DNA from: an uncultured Cyclobacteriaceae bacterium
GTDB taxonomy: Bacteria > Bacteroidota > Bacteroidia > Cytophagales > Cyclobacteriaceae
DNA: 36,823 nucleotides
Direction: 5' to 3'
NCBI GenBank assembly: GCA_947492745.1
Contig: CANLOE010000075.1
Span: forward strand, 1-36,823
The translations under genes and the position numbers were made by a program. The notes under the pieces were generated by a model. That model saw only the letters and a program-made list of their open reading frames with translations. It did no database searches and had not been told where the DNA came from. This document shows positions 25,278-32,974 of this stretch, in pieces; the stretch's first letter is position 1, and each line of letters starts with the position of its first letter.

Positions 25278-26120
25278 ATGAAAGTCTCCAATCGAATAAG
25301 AAAGATTAAGGAACGGGTAGATGAAATTTTGGAGAAGCCTATACTGACCTCCGCTATAGTATTGCTGTTTTTGGCAGTAATTGTTTTAGGGCTCAGTCTG
25401 CGTTATTATCTCAAAGATTTCCATAATTTCTTTGGTCAAGTACTTGCTGAGGCTCACGGCATGCTTTTTGACATAGCTGTTATAGGTATACTCATATTCT
25501 GGTTGAACAAAAACGGTGAGAAACGCCTGAGGATACGCACCTACAAGGACGAAATCGATGATTTCAGACTGTGGGAGTCTGAAGAAGCAGCTTTTCGAAC
25601 CGTGGGTAATGTCAAGCGACTGAACCGTCATGATATCCATGAGATCAATTTGGTCAATTGCCATCTTGCAAGAACAAATCTCAACTACGTAAACCTTCGC
25701 GGCTCTAATCTCAATTCGGCCAATCTTTCGAACTCTTTTCTTATAGAAAGCGTGTTGGAAAATACCAGGCTCAATCAGACAAATTTGGAAAATGCCAATC
25801 TCAATCAGGCCAATCTAATGGGAGCCTATGCCAGCGGCGCCAATTTCAAAGATGCCTACCTCATCAAAGCCAGATTAGAAAATGCCTTCCTTATTAAGAC
25901 CAGTTTCAAGAATGCCTTTCTAATGGAGGCGGATTTGAGAAATTGTTATTTGACGGGTGCCGATTTTGAAAATGCCAGTTTGTATAAAGCGGACTTGCGA
26001 GGCGCCAAAGGACTGACTATAGAGCAGCTGACCAAGGCGAAAACGCTCTATTTGGCTAAATTTGACGAGGAAATATTGGAACAGGTCAAATCAAACATCC
26101 CCGAGCTTGTTGGTAAATAA
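25278..26120 (+). CDS. Membrane-anchored pentapeptide-repeat protein
   Basis: 280 residues. Two hydrophobic segments (about 20-42 and 60-77) anchor the N-terminus. From about 115 to 250 the sequence follows the A(N/D)LxxA five-residue repeat, for example ANLNQANLMGAYASGANF, which folds as a right-handed beta-helix. A short tail with EQLTKAKTLYLAKFDEEI ends the repeat tower, a motif seen at the end of many such proteins. The role is unknown; these towers usually act as protein-interaction surfaces. It is followed by its own terminator. Confidence 0.85.
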   Translation: MKVSNRIRKIKERVDEILEKPILTSAIVLLFLAVIVLGLSLRYYLKDFHNFFGQVLAEAHGMLFDIAVIGILIFWLNKNGEKRLRIRTYKDEIDDFRLWESEEAAFRTVGNVKRLNRHDIHEINLVNCHLARTNLNYVNLRGSNLNSANLSNSFLIESVLENTRLNQTNLENANLNQANLMGAYASGANFKDAYLIKARLENAFLIKTSFKNAFLMEADLRNCYLTGADFENASLYKADLRGAKGLTIEQLTKAKTLYLAKFDEEILEQVKSNIPELVGK

Positions 26121-26219
26121 TCGAAACGAAATCCCCGAATCGTTTCATTTGACTTTGAAAGAGAAGAAATATAAGTTAATTTTACATTAAGAATAAAAAA
26201 TATAGAAGTAAAATGATGA

Positions 26220-26242
26220 AACGGTTTCAGTTTGAGACCGTT
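26220..26242 (+). terminator. Intrinsic terminator after the pentapeptide gene
   Basis: AACGGTTTC pairs with GAGACCGTT (one G-U pair) around AGTTT and is followed by ATTTTGTTTT. It separates the pentapeptide gene from greA, which therefore needs its own promoter in the last 30 bases or reads through. Confidence 0.75.
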
Positions 26243-26274
26243 ATTTTGTTTTATAGCATATTAAAATTAATCCT

Positions 26275-26748
26275 ATGTCAAAAATATCATATTATACAAA
26301 AGAGGGGTTGGATAAACTGAAAGAAGAACTCAATGAACTGAAAACCAAAGGGAGGTCGGATATAGCGAGGCAAATAGCTGAGGCAAGAGACAAGGGAGAT
26401 TTGAGTGAAAATGCTGAGTATGATGCCGCGAAAGATGCACAAGGTCACCTAGAAGCAAAAATAGCCCAGTTAGAAGGTGTAGTAGGTAATGCGAGGGTCA
26501 TCGACGAGTCCACAATAGACACTTCAAAAGTATCCATACTTTCCAAAGTGAAAATACAGAACAGTAAAAACGGAGCTTCATTCACCTACACTCTCGTGGC
26601 TGAAGAAGAAGCAGATCTGAAAACGGGTAAAATATCTGTTGAATCGCCTATTGGTAAAGGATTACTTGGGAAGAAGGAAGGGGAAAAAGCAAAGATAAAA
26701 ACCCCTGGAGGTGAGATTGAATTTGAAGTTCTCGAAATAGGCCTTTGA
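26275..26748 (+). CDS. greA: Transcript cleavage factor GreA
   Basis: 157 residues, full length. GreA enters the RNA polymerase secondary channel and stimulates cleavage of backtracked RNA. The N-terminal coiled coil holds the tip motif GDLSENAEYDAAKDAQ with Asp42 and Glu45; the C-terminal FKBP-like domain contains SPIGKGLLGKKEGE. The HIT gene begins three bases after the stop, so the two form an operon, a frequent Bacteroidota arrangement. Confidence 0.97.
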   Translation: MSKISYYTKEGLDKLKEELNELKTKGRSDIARQIAEARDKGDLSENAEYDAAKDAQGHLEAKIAQLEGVVGNARVIDESTIDTSKVSILSKVKIQNSKNGASFTYTLVAEEEADLKTGKISVESPIGKGLLGKKEGEKAKIKTPGGEIEFEVLEIGL

Positions 26749-26751
26749 TGT

Positions 26752-27147
26752 ATGGCAAGTATATTCACTAAAATCATTCAGAGAGAAATTCCAGGGCACA
26801 TCATTGCCGAAGATGAGGCATATATCGCTTTTCTGGACATTAACCCTTTAGTAGAAGGACATTGTCTGGTCGTCCCCAAACAAGAAGTGGATTATATCTA
26901 TGACCTGGAAGATGAAGTCTTATCAGGTTTGCACCTTTTTGCTAAGAAAGTGTCCAAGGCTATTGAGAAAACGATTTCTTGCCAGAGGGTAGGGGTAGCG
27001 GTCATTGGGCTGGAAGTACCCCACGCGCATGTTCATCTGGTGCCTCTCAACCGGATGTCGGATATAGATTTCGGTAGACCCAAGCTCAACCCATCTCCGA
27101 ACGAACTGGAACAGACCGCTGCGAAAATCAAGGCATCGTTTTGCTAG
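26752..27147 (+). CDS. HIT family nucleotide hydrolase
   Basis: 131 residues. The histidine triad reads PHAHVHLVPL with His91, His93 and His95; upstream, FLDINPLVEGHCLVVPK is the standard HIT core. Such proteins hydrolyse or transfer AMP from nucleotide phosphoramidates or dinucleotides; the natural substrate here is not known. It is co-transcribed with greA. Confidence 0.93.
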   Translation: MASIFTKIIQREIPGHIIAEDEAYIAFLDINPLVEGHCLVVPKQEVDYIYDLEDEVLSGLHLFAKKVSKAIEKTISCQRVGVAVIGLEVPHAHVHLVPLNRMSDIDFGRPKLNPSPNELEQTAAKIKASFC

Positions 27148-27297
27148 TGTTTAGTCTCAATTTGCTGTTAGCAGCCTTTCTATCGCCAGCGATAACTTCC
27201 TCAGGAATCAGATGCTTACTGTCCTAGCGACCTTAGGCCCGAACATCACTTTGTATCATGCTGCCAAACCAACGAATCTCAGGATAATTGTATTTTG

Positions 27298-27411
27298 ATG
27301 AAAAACATTGGAGGAGGTTTTGGATTCAATATTACCCTGTTCATAGGAAGGTACCTATTTCTCCTAGTTCCTGCGAGCTCGGTCTTACATTACCGGGCAA
27401 TAGGTCGATAA
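27298..27411 (+). CDS. Possible 37-residue hydrophobic peptide or gene remnant
   Basis: ATG at 27298 opens MKNIGGGFGFNITLFIGRY, then FLLVPASSVLHYRAIGR and a stop. One membrane-like segment. The GGGFGFxxxLFIGR pattern vaguely recalls the start of LpxL-type acyltransferases, so it may be the beginning of a lost gene. It lies between the convergent HIT and ruvC genes. Weak call; the rest of 27148-27415 shows nothing. Confidence 0.2.
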   Translation: MKNIGGGFGFNITLFIGRYLFLLVPASSVLHYRAIGR

Positions 27412-27415
27412 CAGA

Positions 27416-27985
27416 TTATTTTATACGGCCTGGATTCTCTGAAAGAAAGGCTTTCCAGCTTTTCGGTCCCGATTTGGTATTTCCTTTTTGAAAATGATGA
27501 CACACAGCTACACCCAAGGCGTCGGTGGCGTCCAGTAATTTGGGTATTTCCTTAAAGTTCAATAGTGTTTTGAGCATACTGGCTACTTGTTCTTTAGAGG
27601 CATTTCCATTGCCCGTAACGGACTGCTTTACTTTTTTCGGGGCATATTCCGTTATCGGGATCTCTCTGGAGAGTGCTGCAGCCATAGCTACACCTTGGGC
27701 ACGGCCTAGTTTTAGCATTGATTGGACATTCTTACCGTAAAAAGGTGCTTCAAGAGCTACTTCGTCAGGGCAGTACTCTTCTACCAGATGGACTACCCTT
27801 TCAAAAATCTTTTTTAGTTTGAGTTCATGGCTAGTATACCGACTGAGGTGGATGACACCATATTGCAGTAGGCCCAAGCGCTGACCCTTAACGGTGATGA
27901 GTCCATAGCCCATGATATTCGTCCCAGGGTCCAATCCAAGAATGATGCTTTCTTTGTCGTTTTTTTTGGTTAATTTACTTTCCAT
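27416..27985 (-). CDS. ruvC: Holliday junction resolvase RuvC
   Basis: 189 residues. RuvC cuts Holliday junctions symmetrically as a dimer with RuvAB. The four acidic catalytic residues are visible: Asp19 (GLDPGTN), Glu79 (ALEAPFYG), Asp152 and Asp155 (LLDATDALGVA). About ten extra polar residues precede the usual start, so an internal start is possible but none is an ATG. It is a single gene, convergent with greA-HIT. Confidence 0.96.
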   Translation of the reverse strand: MESKLTKKNDKESIILGLDPGTNIMGYGLITVKGQRLGLLQYGVIHLSRYTSHELKLKKIFERVVHLVEEYCPDEVALEAPFYGKNVQSMLKLGRAQGVAMAAALSREIPITEYAPKKVKQSVTGNGNASKEQVASMLKTLLNFKEIPKLLDATDALGVAVCHHFQKGNTKSGPKSWKAFLSENPGRIK

Positions 27986-28114
27986 AATGTTTTATAAAAA
28001 GCCAATCCAGTTGCTCCGCTTCATAGCACAGGTCCTGTTTTTCCAGCTATAAAAATAGTAATGGGCAGGAGTGGTATGGATTGTTGTGTTTGGCATTTTT
28101 AGGATTACTTATTA

Positions 28115-28393
28115 GAGAATGTTTTGAAAGAAATTATTTTGGAACTTGTTATGAGCAGGACCGAGCGTTTGGAAAACGTCCTTGAGGACATGATCAGCGA
28201 AGGGGCCGGCCTGCCGTGAGAGGTATCATTGTCGGACATAATAGCGCCATCTGTGAAAGTTTCAACGAAGAGTGTGCCAAGCGATGACATACGGTAATAA
28301 ACATGATGAAGGAAATAATAGGCCCGAAATAAATTCGCGCCTGTGAATTCCATGTGACCTTTGAAAATAAAAGATACACTTTAAAACAGTCTC
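28115..28393 (+). mobile_element. Element D2 (279 bp) with TTA duplication
   Basis: Ends GAGAATGTTTTGAAAG and CTTTAAAACAGTCTC are inverted repeats, and TTA flanks both sides (28112-28114, 28394-28396). The interior at 28158-28216 (GGACCGAGCG ... GCGAAGGGGCCGGCCTGCCG) matches the GC-rich core of the E elements. No gene is encoded. The remaining DNA to 28618 shows no gene. Confidence 0.75.
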
Positions 28394-28618
28394 TTAACTA
28401 TATACAATATTTTTACGATAAGCTCATTGTTCAACTTATATTGATTTCATGGTTGCAGAACAGTTCGCCGTAAGCTTGAGTTCTCCCTAGTCAAGGATTC
28501 CAAAAACAAAGCTACCTTTTATAAAAGACCAATACCCTAAACGGAAAAATAAATTTTAGAAGTCAGAAAAGACATAACCGACCAGAGTATCAACAATACA
28601 AAGCTGCAATATAGAGAT

Positions 28619-29599
28619 ATGGTTTATCTTAAAAAAATAACATTACGGCGCATTTTACCTTTAGTGTTGAAAAGCGGTGTATTGGTGGCTGTAATGACCT
28701 TCATTTATGTTAAGTTCGAAAATAAGGCCCGTCTACAGGATGAGTTTCTTGATATTGCCACTCCATTGCTGGAGCAGGATTTATTACCGATTGGTATCCT
28801 ATTATTTCTACTGATGCTCATCAACTGGTTGTTGGAGACTTGCAAATGGTGGTTTCTGGCTCGAAAAGTGCATCCCATCCGTTTTAGCGAAGCGCTAGGA
28901 GGAGTGCTTGCCGGTCTTAGCCTAAGTTTTATAACTCCTCATGCCTTGGGCGATTATGCCGCTCGCATTTGGCATAGCCCCCATCAAGGACGAGAGAGAA
29001 TGCTCGGTGCGCTATTTTTGGGGAGATGGTTGCAGTTATGGGCTACCTTACTTTTCGGTATTTGGGGGACCTATGTATTGGTAAACAGTTCTCATCTCTC
29101 GGCCCATATTTTTATTTTGATAGTATCTTTCATGCTATTGATACCTGTGGTGATGGCCATTATTAAAAAACAATTGCCCTTATGGTCACAGAGTCAATGG
29201 AAAATCCTACGATTGGCCTTTGATTACTTAGCGGTCATCATAGAATATACCTCTAAGGAATTGCTCATTGCGTTCGGCCTAGCAGTGCTACGGTATATTG
29301 TGTTCTCGTTACAATTCCTACTAGTACTACGGACGGTAGGGCTCCCCTTGCCATGGCATACCCTGTATGCCGCTGTGACTTGGGTGCTTTTGGCGAAATC
29401 CGTATTGCCTACCTTCAACTTTCTTAGCGACCTAGGGATAAGAGAGTTCTCTATACTCTACTTTTTTGAAGGTTACGCAGTGAGTGAAGTCAGACTGGTG
29501 CTAGGGAGTTTGTTGGTTTGGTTGTTGAATATCGTATTTCCTACCATCGCGGGCTTACCGTTTATGTTTAAAATGAAAATAATTCGTAATCCACCATGA
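28619..29599 (+). CDS. Flippase-like / lysylphosphatidylglycerol synthase TM-region family membrane protein
   Basis: 326 residues with about eight hydrophobic helices. The sequence has features of the LPG-synthase transmembrane / UPF0104 family: GGVLAGLSLSFITPHALGDY near 97-116, GRWLQLWATL, and a C-terminal SVLPTFNFLSDLGIREFS. No lysyltransferase domain is attached, so it is not a complete MprF. Stand-alone members are proposed to handle lipid-linked sugars or lipids across the membrane. Its stop overlaps the start of a GT2 gene (ATGA), so the pair probably works together on a glycolipid or polysaccharide. The substrate is unknown. Confidence 0.75.
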   Translation: MVYLKKITLRRILPLVLKSGVLVAVMTFIYVKFENKARLQDEFLDIATPLLEQDLLPIGILLFLLMLINWLLETCKWWFLARKVHPIRFSEALGGVLAGLSLSFITPHALGDYAARIWHSPHQGRERMLGALFLGRWLQLWATLLFGIWGTYVLVNSSHLSAHIFILIVSFMLLIPVVMAIIKKQLPLWSQSQWKILRLAFDYLAVIIEYTSKELLIAFGLAVLRYIVFSLQFLLVLRTVGLPLPWHTLYAAVTWVLLAKSVLPTFNFLSDLGIREFSILYFFEGYAVSEVRLVLGSLLVWLLNIVFPTIAGLPFMFKMKIIRNPP

Positions 29600-30711
29600 A
29601 CTTGATGATTATTGCTACCACCATCGCTTATATACTGTTATTATTATTGATGAGGCGTACATGGTTGGGCATAAAAAATAAGAGGCCCGTTGTATCAGAG
29701 GAAGTCGATATATCCTTGGTCGTAGCCGCAAGAGATGAAGTAGCAAATATCAGTGCGCTACTGGAGAGTGCAATAGCGCAAAAATATCCAATACAGTCCT
29801 ATGAAGTCATTATCGTCGATGACCACTCCACGGATACTACCGCTGAGGTTGTACAAGCCTATAAGGCTTCGTCGGACATGAATCTTCGGCTACTACGTGC
29901 TGAAAGTGGACATAATGGTAAGAAAAATGCATTGAAAACAGGGATTTTAGCAGCCAAGGGAAGTGTCATAGCTACGACCGATGCCGACTGTCTATTGCCT
30001 GACCTTTGGCTGAAAATCATCAGCGAACAGTTTTCGGGTAAAAATAGCAAATTGATTTTTGGTCCTGTCGCTTACAAGGCCATGCCGGGCGTTTTTCAGT
30101 ACTGGCAACAATGGGAATTGGCCGCTCTCATTGGTACGGGAGCAGCTTCATGGAAGTTAGGCATGCCGAATATGTGCAACGGTGCCAATATGGCCTTTGA
30201 CAAATCCACCTTCTTTGAACTTGGTGGCTATAGCGACAATGAGCATATTGCCTCCGGTGATGATGAGTTTTTCATGCACAAAGTGTATGACCGTTACCCA
30301 TCACAGGTCCATTTTATCAAAGACAAAGATGCGATTGTAGAAACAGAAGCAAATACCACTATCAAGAAACTCTTCCATCAACGCAAACGTTGGGCAGGAA
30401 AGTGGCGATTCTATGCCAACAAAAAGGCCATGCTCACCGCCTTTATGGTTTTTATGATAAATATGCTACTGGTCCTGGTGAGCTTATCCTTTTTTTTTCC
30501 AAAGGTAAGTTTATCACTCTGGTTCGGGCTGTTATCAGCCAAATATATAGCAGAGGCTCTTTTTATTGGTCAAGTGATGAAGTTTATGGGGAAACCCTGT
30601 CGATACGGTGCAGCATTGTTACTTTCGGTGGTATATCCTTTTTATGCGTTTTTTTTTGGTATCACAGGGAATTTTGGCACCTATGAGTGGAAAGGCCGAC
30701 ATCTAAGATAG
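29596..30711 (+). CDS. Membrane glycosyltransferase family 2
   Basis: 371 residues. An N-terminal membrane helix (about 3-20) is followed by a GT2 domain (about 38-270) with SLVVAARDEVANI, VIIVDDHSTDTT, the metal-binding DAD in ATTDADC, GDDEFF and the acceptor motif HQRKRWAGKWR. Three C-terminal helices follow (about 278-365). This layout is that of processive or lipid-directed GT2 enzymes. The four-base overlap with the upstream flippase-like gene points to one glycolipid or capsule-like product; neither the sugar nor the acceptor can be told. Confidence 0.9.
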   Translation: MNLMIIATTIAYILLLLLMRRTWLGIKNKRPVVSEEVDISLVVAARDEVANISALLESAIAQKYPIQSYEVIIVDDHSTDTTAEVVQAYKASSDMNLRLLRAESGHNGKKNALKTGILAAKGSVIATTDADCLLPDLWLKIISEQFSGKNSKLIFGPVAYKAMPGVFQYWQQWELAALIGTGAASWKLGMPNMCNGANMAFDKSTFFELGGYSDNEHIASGDDEFFMHKVYDRYPSQVHFIKDKDAIVETEANTTIKKLFHQRKRWAGKWRFYANKKAMLTAFMVFMINMLLVLVSLSFFFPKVSLSLWFGLLSAKYIAEALFIGQVMKFMGKPCRYGAALLLSVVYPFYAFFFGITGNFGTYEWKGRHLR

Positions 30712-30832
30712 TACCTGAGGATTTACCGCGTTGGATTCAGGAAGTGAAACTATACCAATTACATGTGATGGGGCCAGCCAGCCCTATGAGCATCATTGAT
30801 AAAGATAGCAGCACTATCTGAGGAGATTTCAA

Positions 30833-31109
30833 CCCGGATTATGTGTTAGAGTTTGGTTATGAGGTTTTGAAAAGTAATAAAACGCATTCAGTTTACTGAT
30901 TTTAAGCTATTTATACAAACTTAGCTTTCAAATATCGCATATCTTCCTGTTCATTTTGCTTCACTCTGCGTTGACAGCCCTCGGGATAGCGCTGCTATTC
31001 CTGCGGTTCTCGCCTTGATTGAAACAAAATGACCAGCGGAATCTTATACGACATTTAAAACCTAAATTTGTATTAATTCTGAAATGGAAGGGCTAATGCA
31101 TAATCCGGG
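30833..31109 (+). mobile_element. Palindromic element A5, TTCAA duplication, centre deleted
   Basis: Starts CCCGGATTATG, ends GCATAATCCGGG, with TTCAA at 30828-30832 and 31110-31114. Without the nested B1 it is only about 115 bp because the central stem with the ATAGC/GCTAT core is missing, the typical deletion product of a long palindrome. Confidence 0.8.
30914..31072 (+). mobile_element. Palindromic element B1 (159 bp), TTA duplication
   Basis: Ends TACAAACTTAG and CTAAATTTGTA; the two arms match each other for about 75 bases around GATAGCGCTGCTATT. TTA at 30911-30913 and 31073-31075 is the target duplication. Same length as B2. Confidence 0.87.
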
Positions 31110-31268
31110 TTCAACGATTGATTTGCCAAAAGACTGCATACAGCAATAAGCATAGCAGAGAAGGTATGCGACTTGAGATAAACTTGTACGGGCGAATTCC
31201 ATGCGACCATAAAAAAATCAATATCATCCACATGAAAAATAAGGCATGCATTATTGAAACAGTTCCTC

Positions 31269-31504
31269 AGGCGGACTCAGGCAATTTCGGATTTGTATGC
31301 CAAAGGCGGATCAACCGACCTTTCAAAAGCAGGTCACTTCGCAGTTTGAGATGAGGCGATGGTAATACTAACTTGTTGCTTGTATCTTACGTACACTTGG
31401 AGGAACCCATAAGGTAGTATAATACGGATTGAACGCATGGATAAATTATCATTTGGATTAGTGCTTTTAGCAAAGATTCCCTCTGGTCAACTCTTCGAAC
31501 GGTA
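31269..31504. other. Native upstream region of the aminopeptidase gene, now displaced
   Basis: About 240 bases of unique DNA between D4 and E2. Before E2 inserted, it would have directly preceded the aminopeptidase start (GGTATAAC then ATG). The promoter should lie here; a TATAATACGG stretch near 31418 is a weak candidate. Confidence 0.4.
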
Positions 31505-31512
31505 TAACATGA

Positions 31513-31915
31513 TAGACTCATATACTTAGTTATGTTGACTGTGTTTCATTCACCTCATTAAATCCGGTATACTGTTGAACGGAATCCGAATTCCGGTAGT
31601 TCATTTGAAAATTTTTCTGTCCGGGCGCCGCGTTTTCAAAATTTTCCGCATCTTACAGGCTGGCCCGAAGTCTCCCCTGACTTCGTCCTGCTTAATTTTA
31701 TCGATAGGACCGAGCGTAAGGAAAGGGGCCGGTCTGCCGCACAAGGGTAAACGCCCGGCCGGCTTTAGGCGAAAACGGAGTTCAGGGCGGATAGAGAACA
31801 TCTGGACCACGATTTGAACGATGAAAACGCAACACGTCCAAAATACTTTCCTCAAAAACGGGGTATAGGTTGGCCGACTGTTAAAATCAGTAGTATAGCT
31901 AAGTATATAAGTCTG
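31513..31915 (-). mobile_element. GC-rich element E2 (403 bp), 8-bp duplication spanning a start codon
   Basis: Ends TAGACTCATATACTTAG and, inverted, CAGACTTATATACTTAG form a terminal repeat of about 22 bp. The flanks are TAACATGA at 31505-31512 and 31916-31923, a perfect 8-bp duplication that contains the ATG of the aminopeptidase gene. The interior aligns inverted with E1; frames inside are not conserved between copies. Confidence 0.85.
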
Positions 31916-31919
31916 TAAC

Positions 31920-32948
31920 ATGAAAAAGAAAATCATTTATTCAGTCCTGTTTTTGTTAGTACTTTTGCTGCTATGGCAGCATAGCCTATTGTACTATGGG
32001 CTAGTTCAGGCAAAGGGACAATTACGTATAGTTTGGGGAGCTACCCCAGTAGCAGAACTTCTGAACTCACCCGAGGTAGCCGATTCTACCAAACACAAGC
32101 TGAAACTCATCCGAAAGGCCAAAGAGTTTGCCATAACGGAGCTGGGTCTCGAACCTACAGATAACTACAGTTCCATGTACGATCAAAAAGGAGAGCCACT
32201 GATGTGGGTCGTTACGGCCTGTGAACCCTTTCGTTTGGAGGCAAAAGAGTGGTCTTTTCCTATTGTGGGTAAGTTTTCCTACAAAGGTTTTTTTCAGGAG
32301 GATATGGCCCGAGCTATGTACGCAGAGTTGGAAGGTCAGGGACTTGATGTGGGCTTGCGCAACCCGGGAGGGTGGTCTACTTTGGGCTGGTTTGACGATC
32401 CTATATTGAGTAATATGTTGCTTAGGAGTGATGGAGATCTCAGTGAACTCATTATACATGAGCTTACACATGGAACCCTTTTTGTCAAAGATAGTATTGC
32501 ATTTAATGAAAACTTGGCCTCTTTCATAGGAGAGGAAGGAGCAAAACGCTTCTTAGAGAGGGAGTACGGGAACAATAGTGCCGAATACATCAGTTATCTA
32601 CATGAGTTGGAAGACTATGCTTCCTTTACAGAGCATTTTCTACGTGGTGCCAAAGCACTCGATACGCTTTACAAGAGCTTTACCGAAGACATGCCACCAG
32701 AGGTAAAAAGAAAAGAAAAAACAGAAGTACTACAACAGATCATGACCATGGGGGATACCATTCATTTTCATGATACCCAGCGTTACAGCAACGTCTTCGA
32801 GAGGGAGCTGCCCAATAATACCTATTTTATGTCGTTCCTTAGGTATCGATCGGAACAGAATTTGTTTGTAGAATTAAAGGAAACCCGATTTAACAATGAC
32901 TTGAACGCAATGATCGATTATTTTAAAAGTGAATATCCATCTTTGTGA
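31920..32948 (+). CDS. Putative membrane-anchored zinc aminopeptidase (DUF2265/Aminopep family)
   Basis: 342 residues. An uncleaved signal anchor or signal peptide lies at about 5-28. The zinc site is HELTH at 180-184, with a downstream glutamate in FNENLASFIGE (Glu197), the usual gluzincin arrangement of the PF10023-type putative aminopeptidases. The enzyme would act in the periplasm. The start codon lies inside the 8-bp target duplication of element E2, whose end is four bases upstream, so the 5' leader now derives from E2. A DUF3108 gene follows after 26 bases, probably co-transcribed. Confidence 0.85.
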   Translation: MKKKIIYSVLFLLVLLLLWQHSLLYYGLVQAKGQLRIVWGATPVAELLNSPEVADSTKHKLKLIRKAKEFAITELGLEPTDNYSSMYDQKGEPLMWVVTACEPFRLEAKEWSFPIVGKFSYKGFFQEDMARAMYAELEGQGLDVGLRNPGGWSTLGWFDDPILSNMLLRSDGDLSELIIHELTHGTLFVKDSIAFNENLASFIGEEGAKRFLEREYGNNSAEYISYLHELEDYASFTEHFLRGAKALDTLYKSFTEDMPPEVKRKEKTEVLQQIMTMGDTIHFHDTQRYSNVFERELPNNTYFMSFLRYRSEQNLFVELKETRFNNDLNAMIDYFKSEYPSL

Positions 32949-32974
32949 AATCATAAAGTTATAGATTTGATCAG

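Larger units (their letters stand above)
30761..31268 (+). mobile_element. Old element D4 carrying a nested A element that carries a nested B element
   Basis: The left fragment (GGGGCCAGCC...GATAAAGATAGC...GATTTCAAC) and the right fragment (ACAGCAATAAGCATAGC...GAATTCCATGCGACC...GAAACAGTTCCTC) align with D3. They are separated by an A element, itself split by B1. The left end of D4 is missing. Order of insertion: D4, then A5, then B1. Confidence 0.65.
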
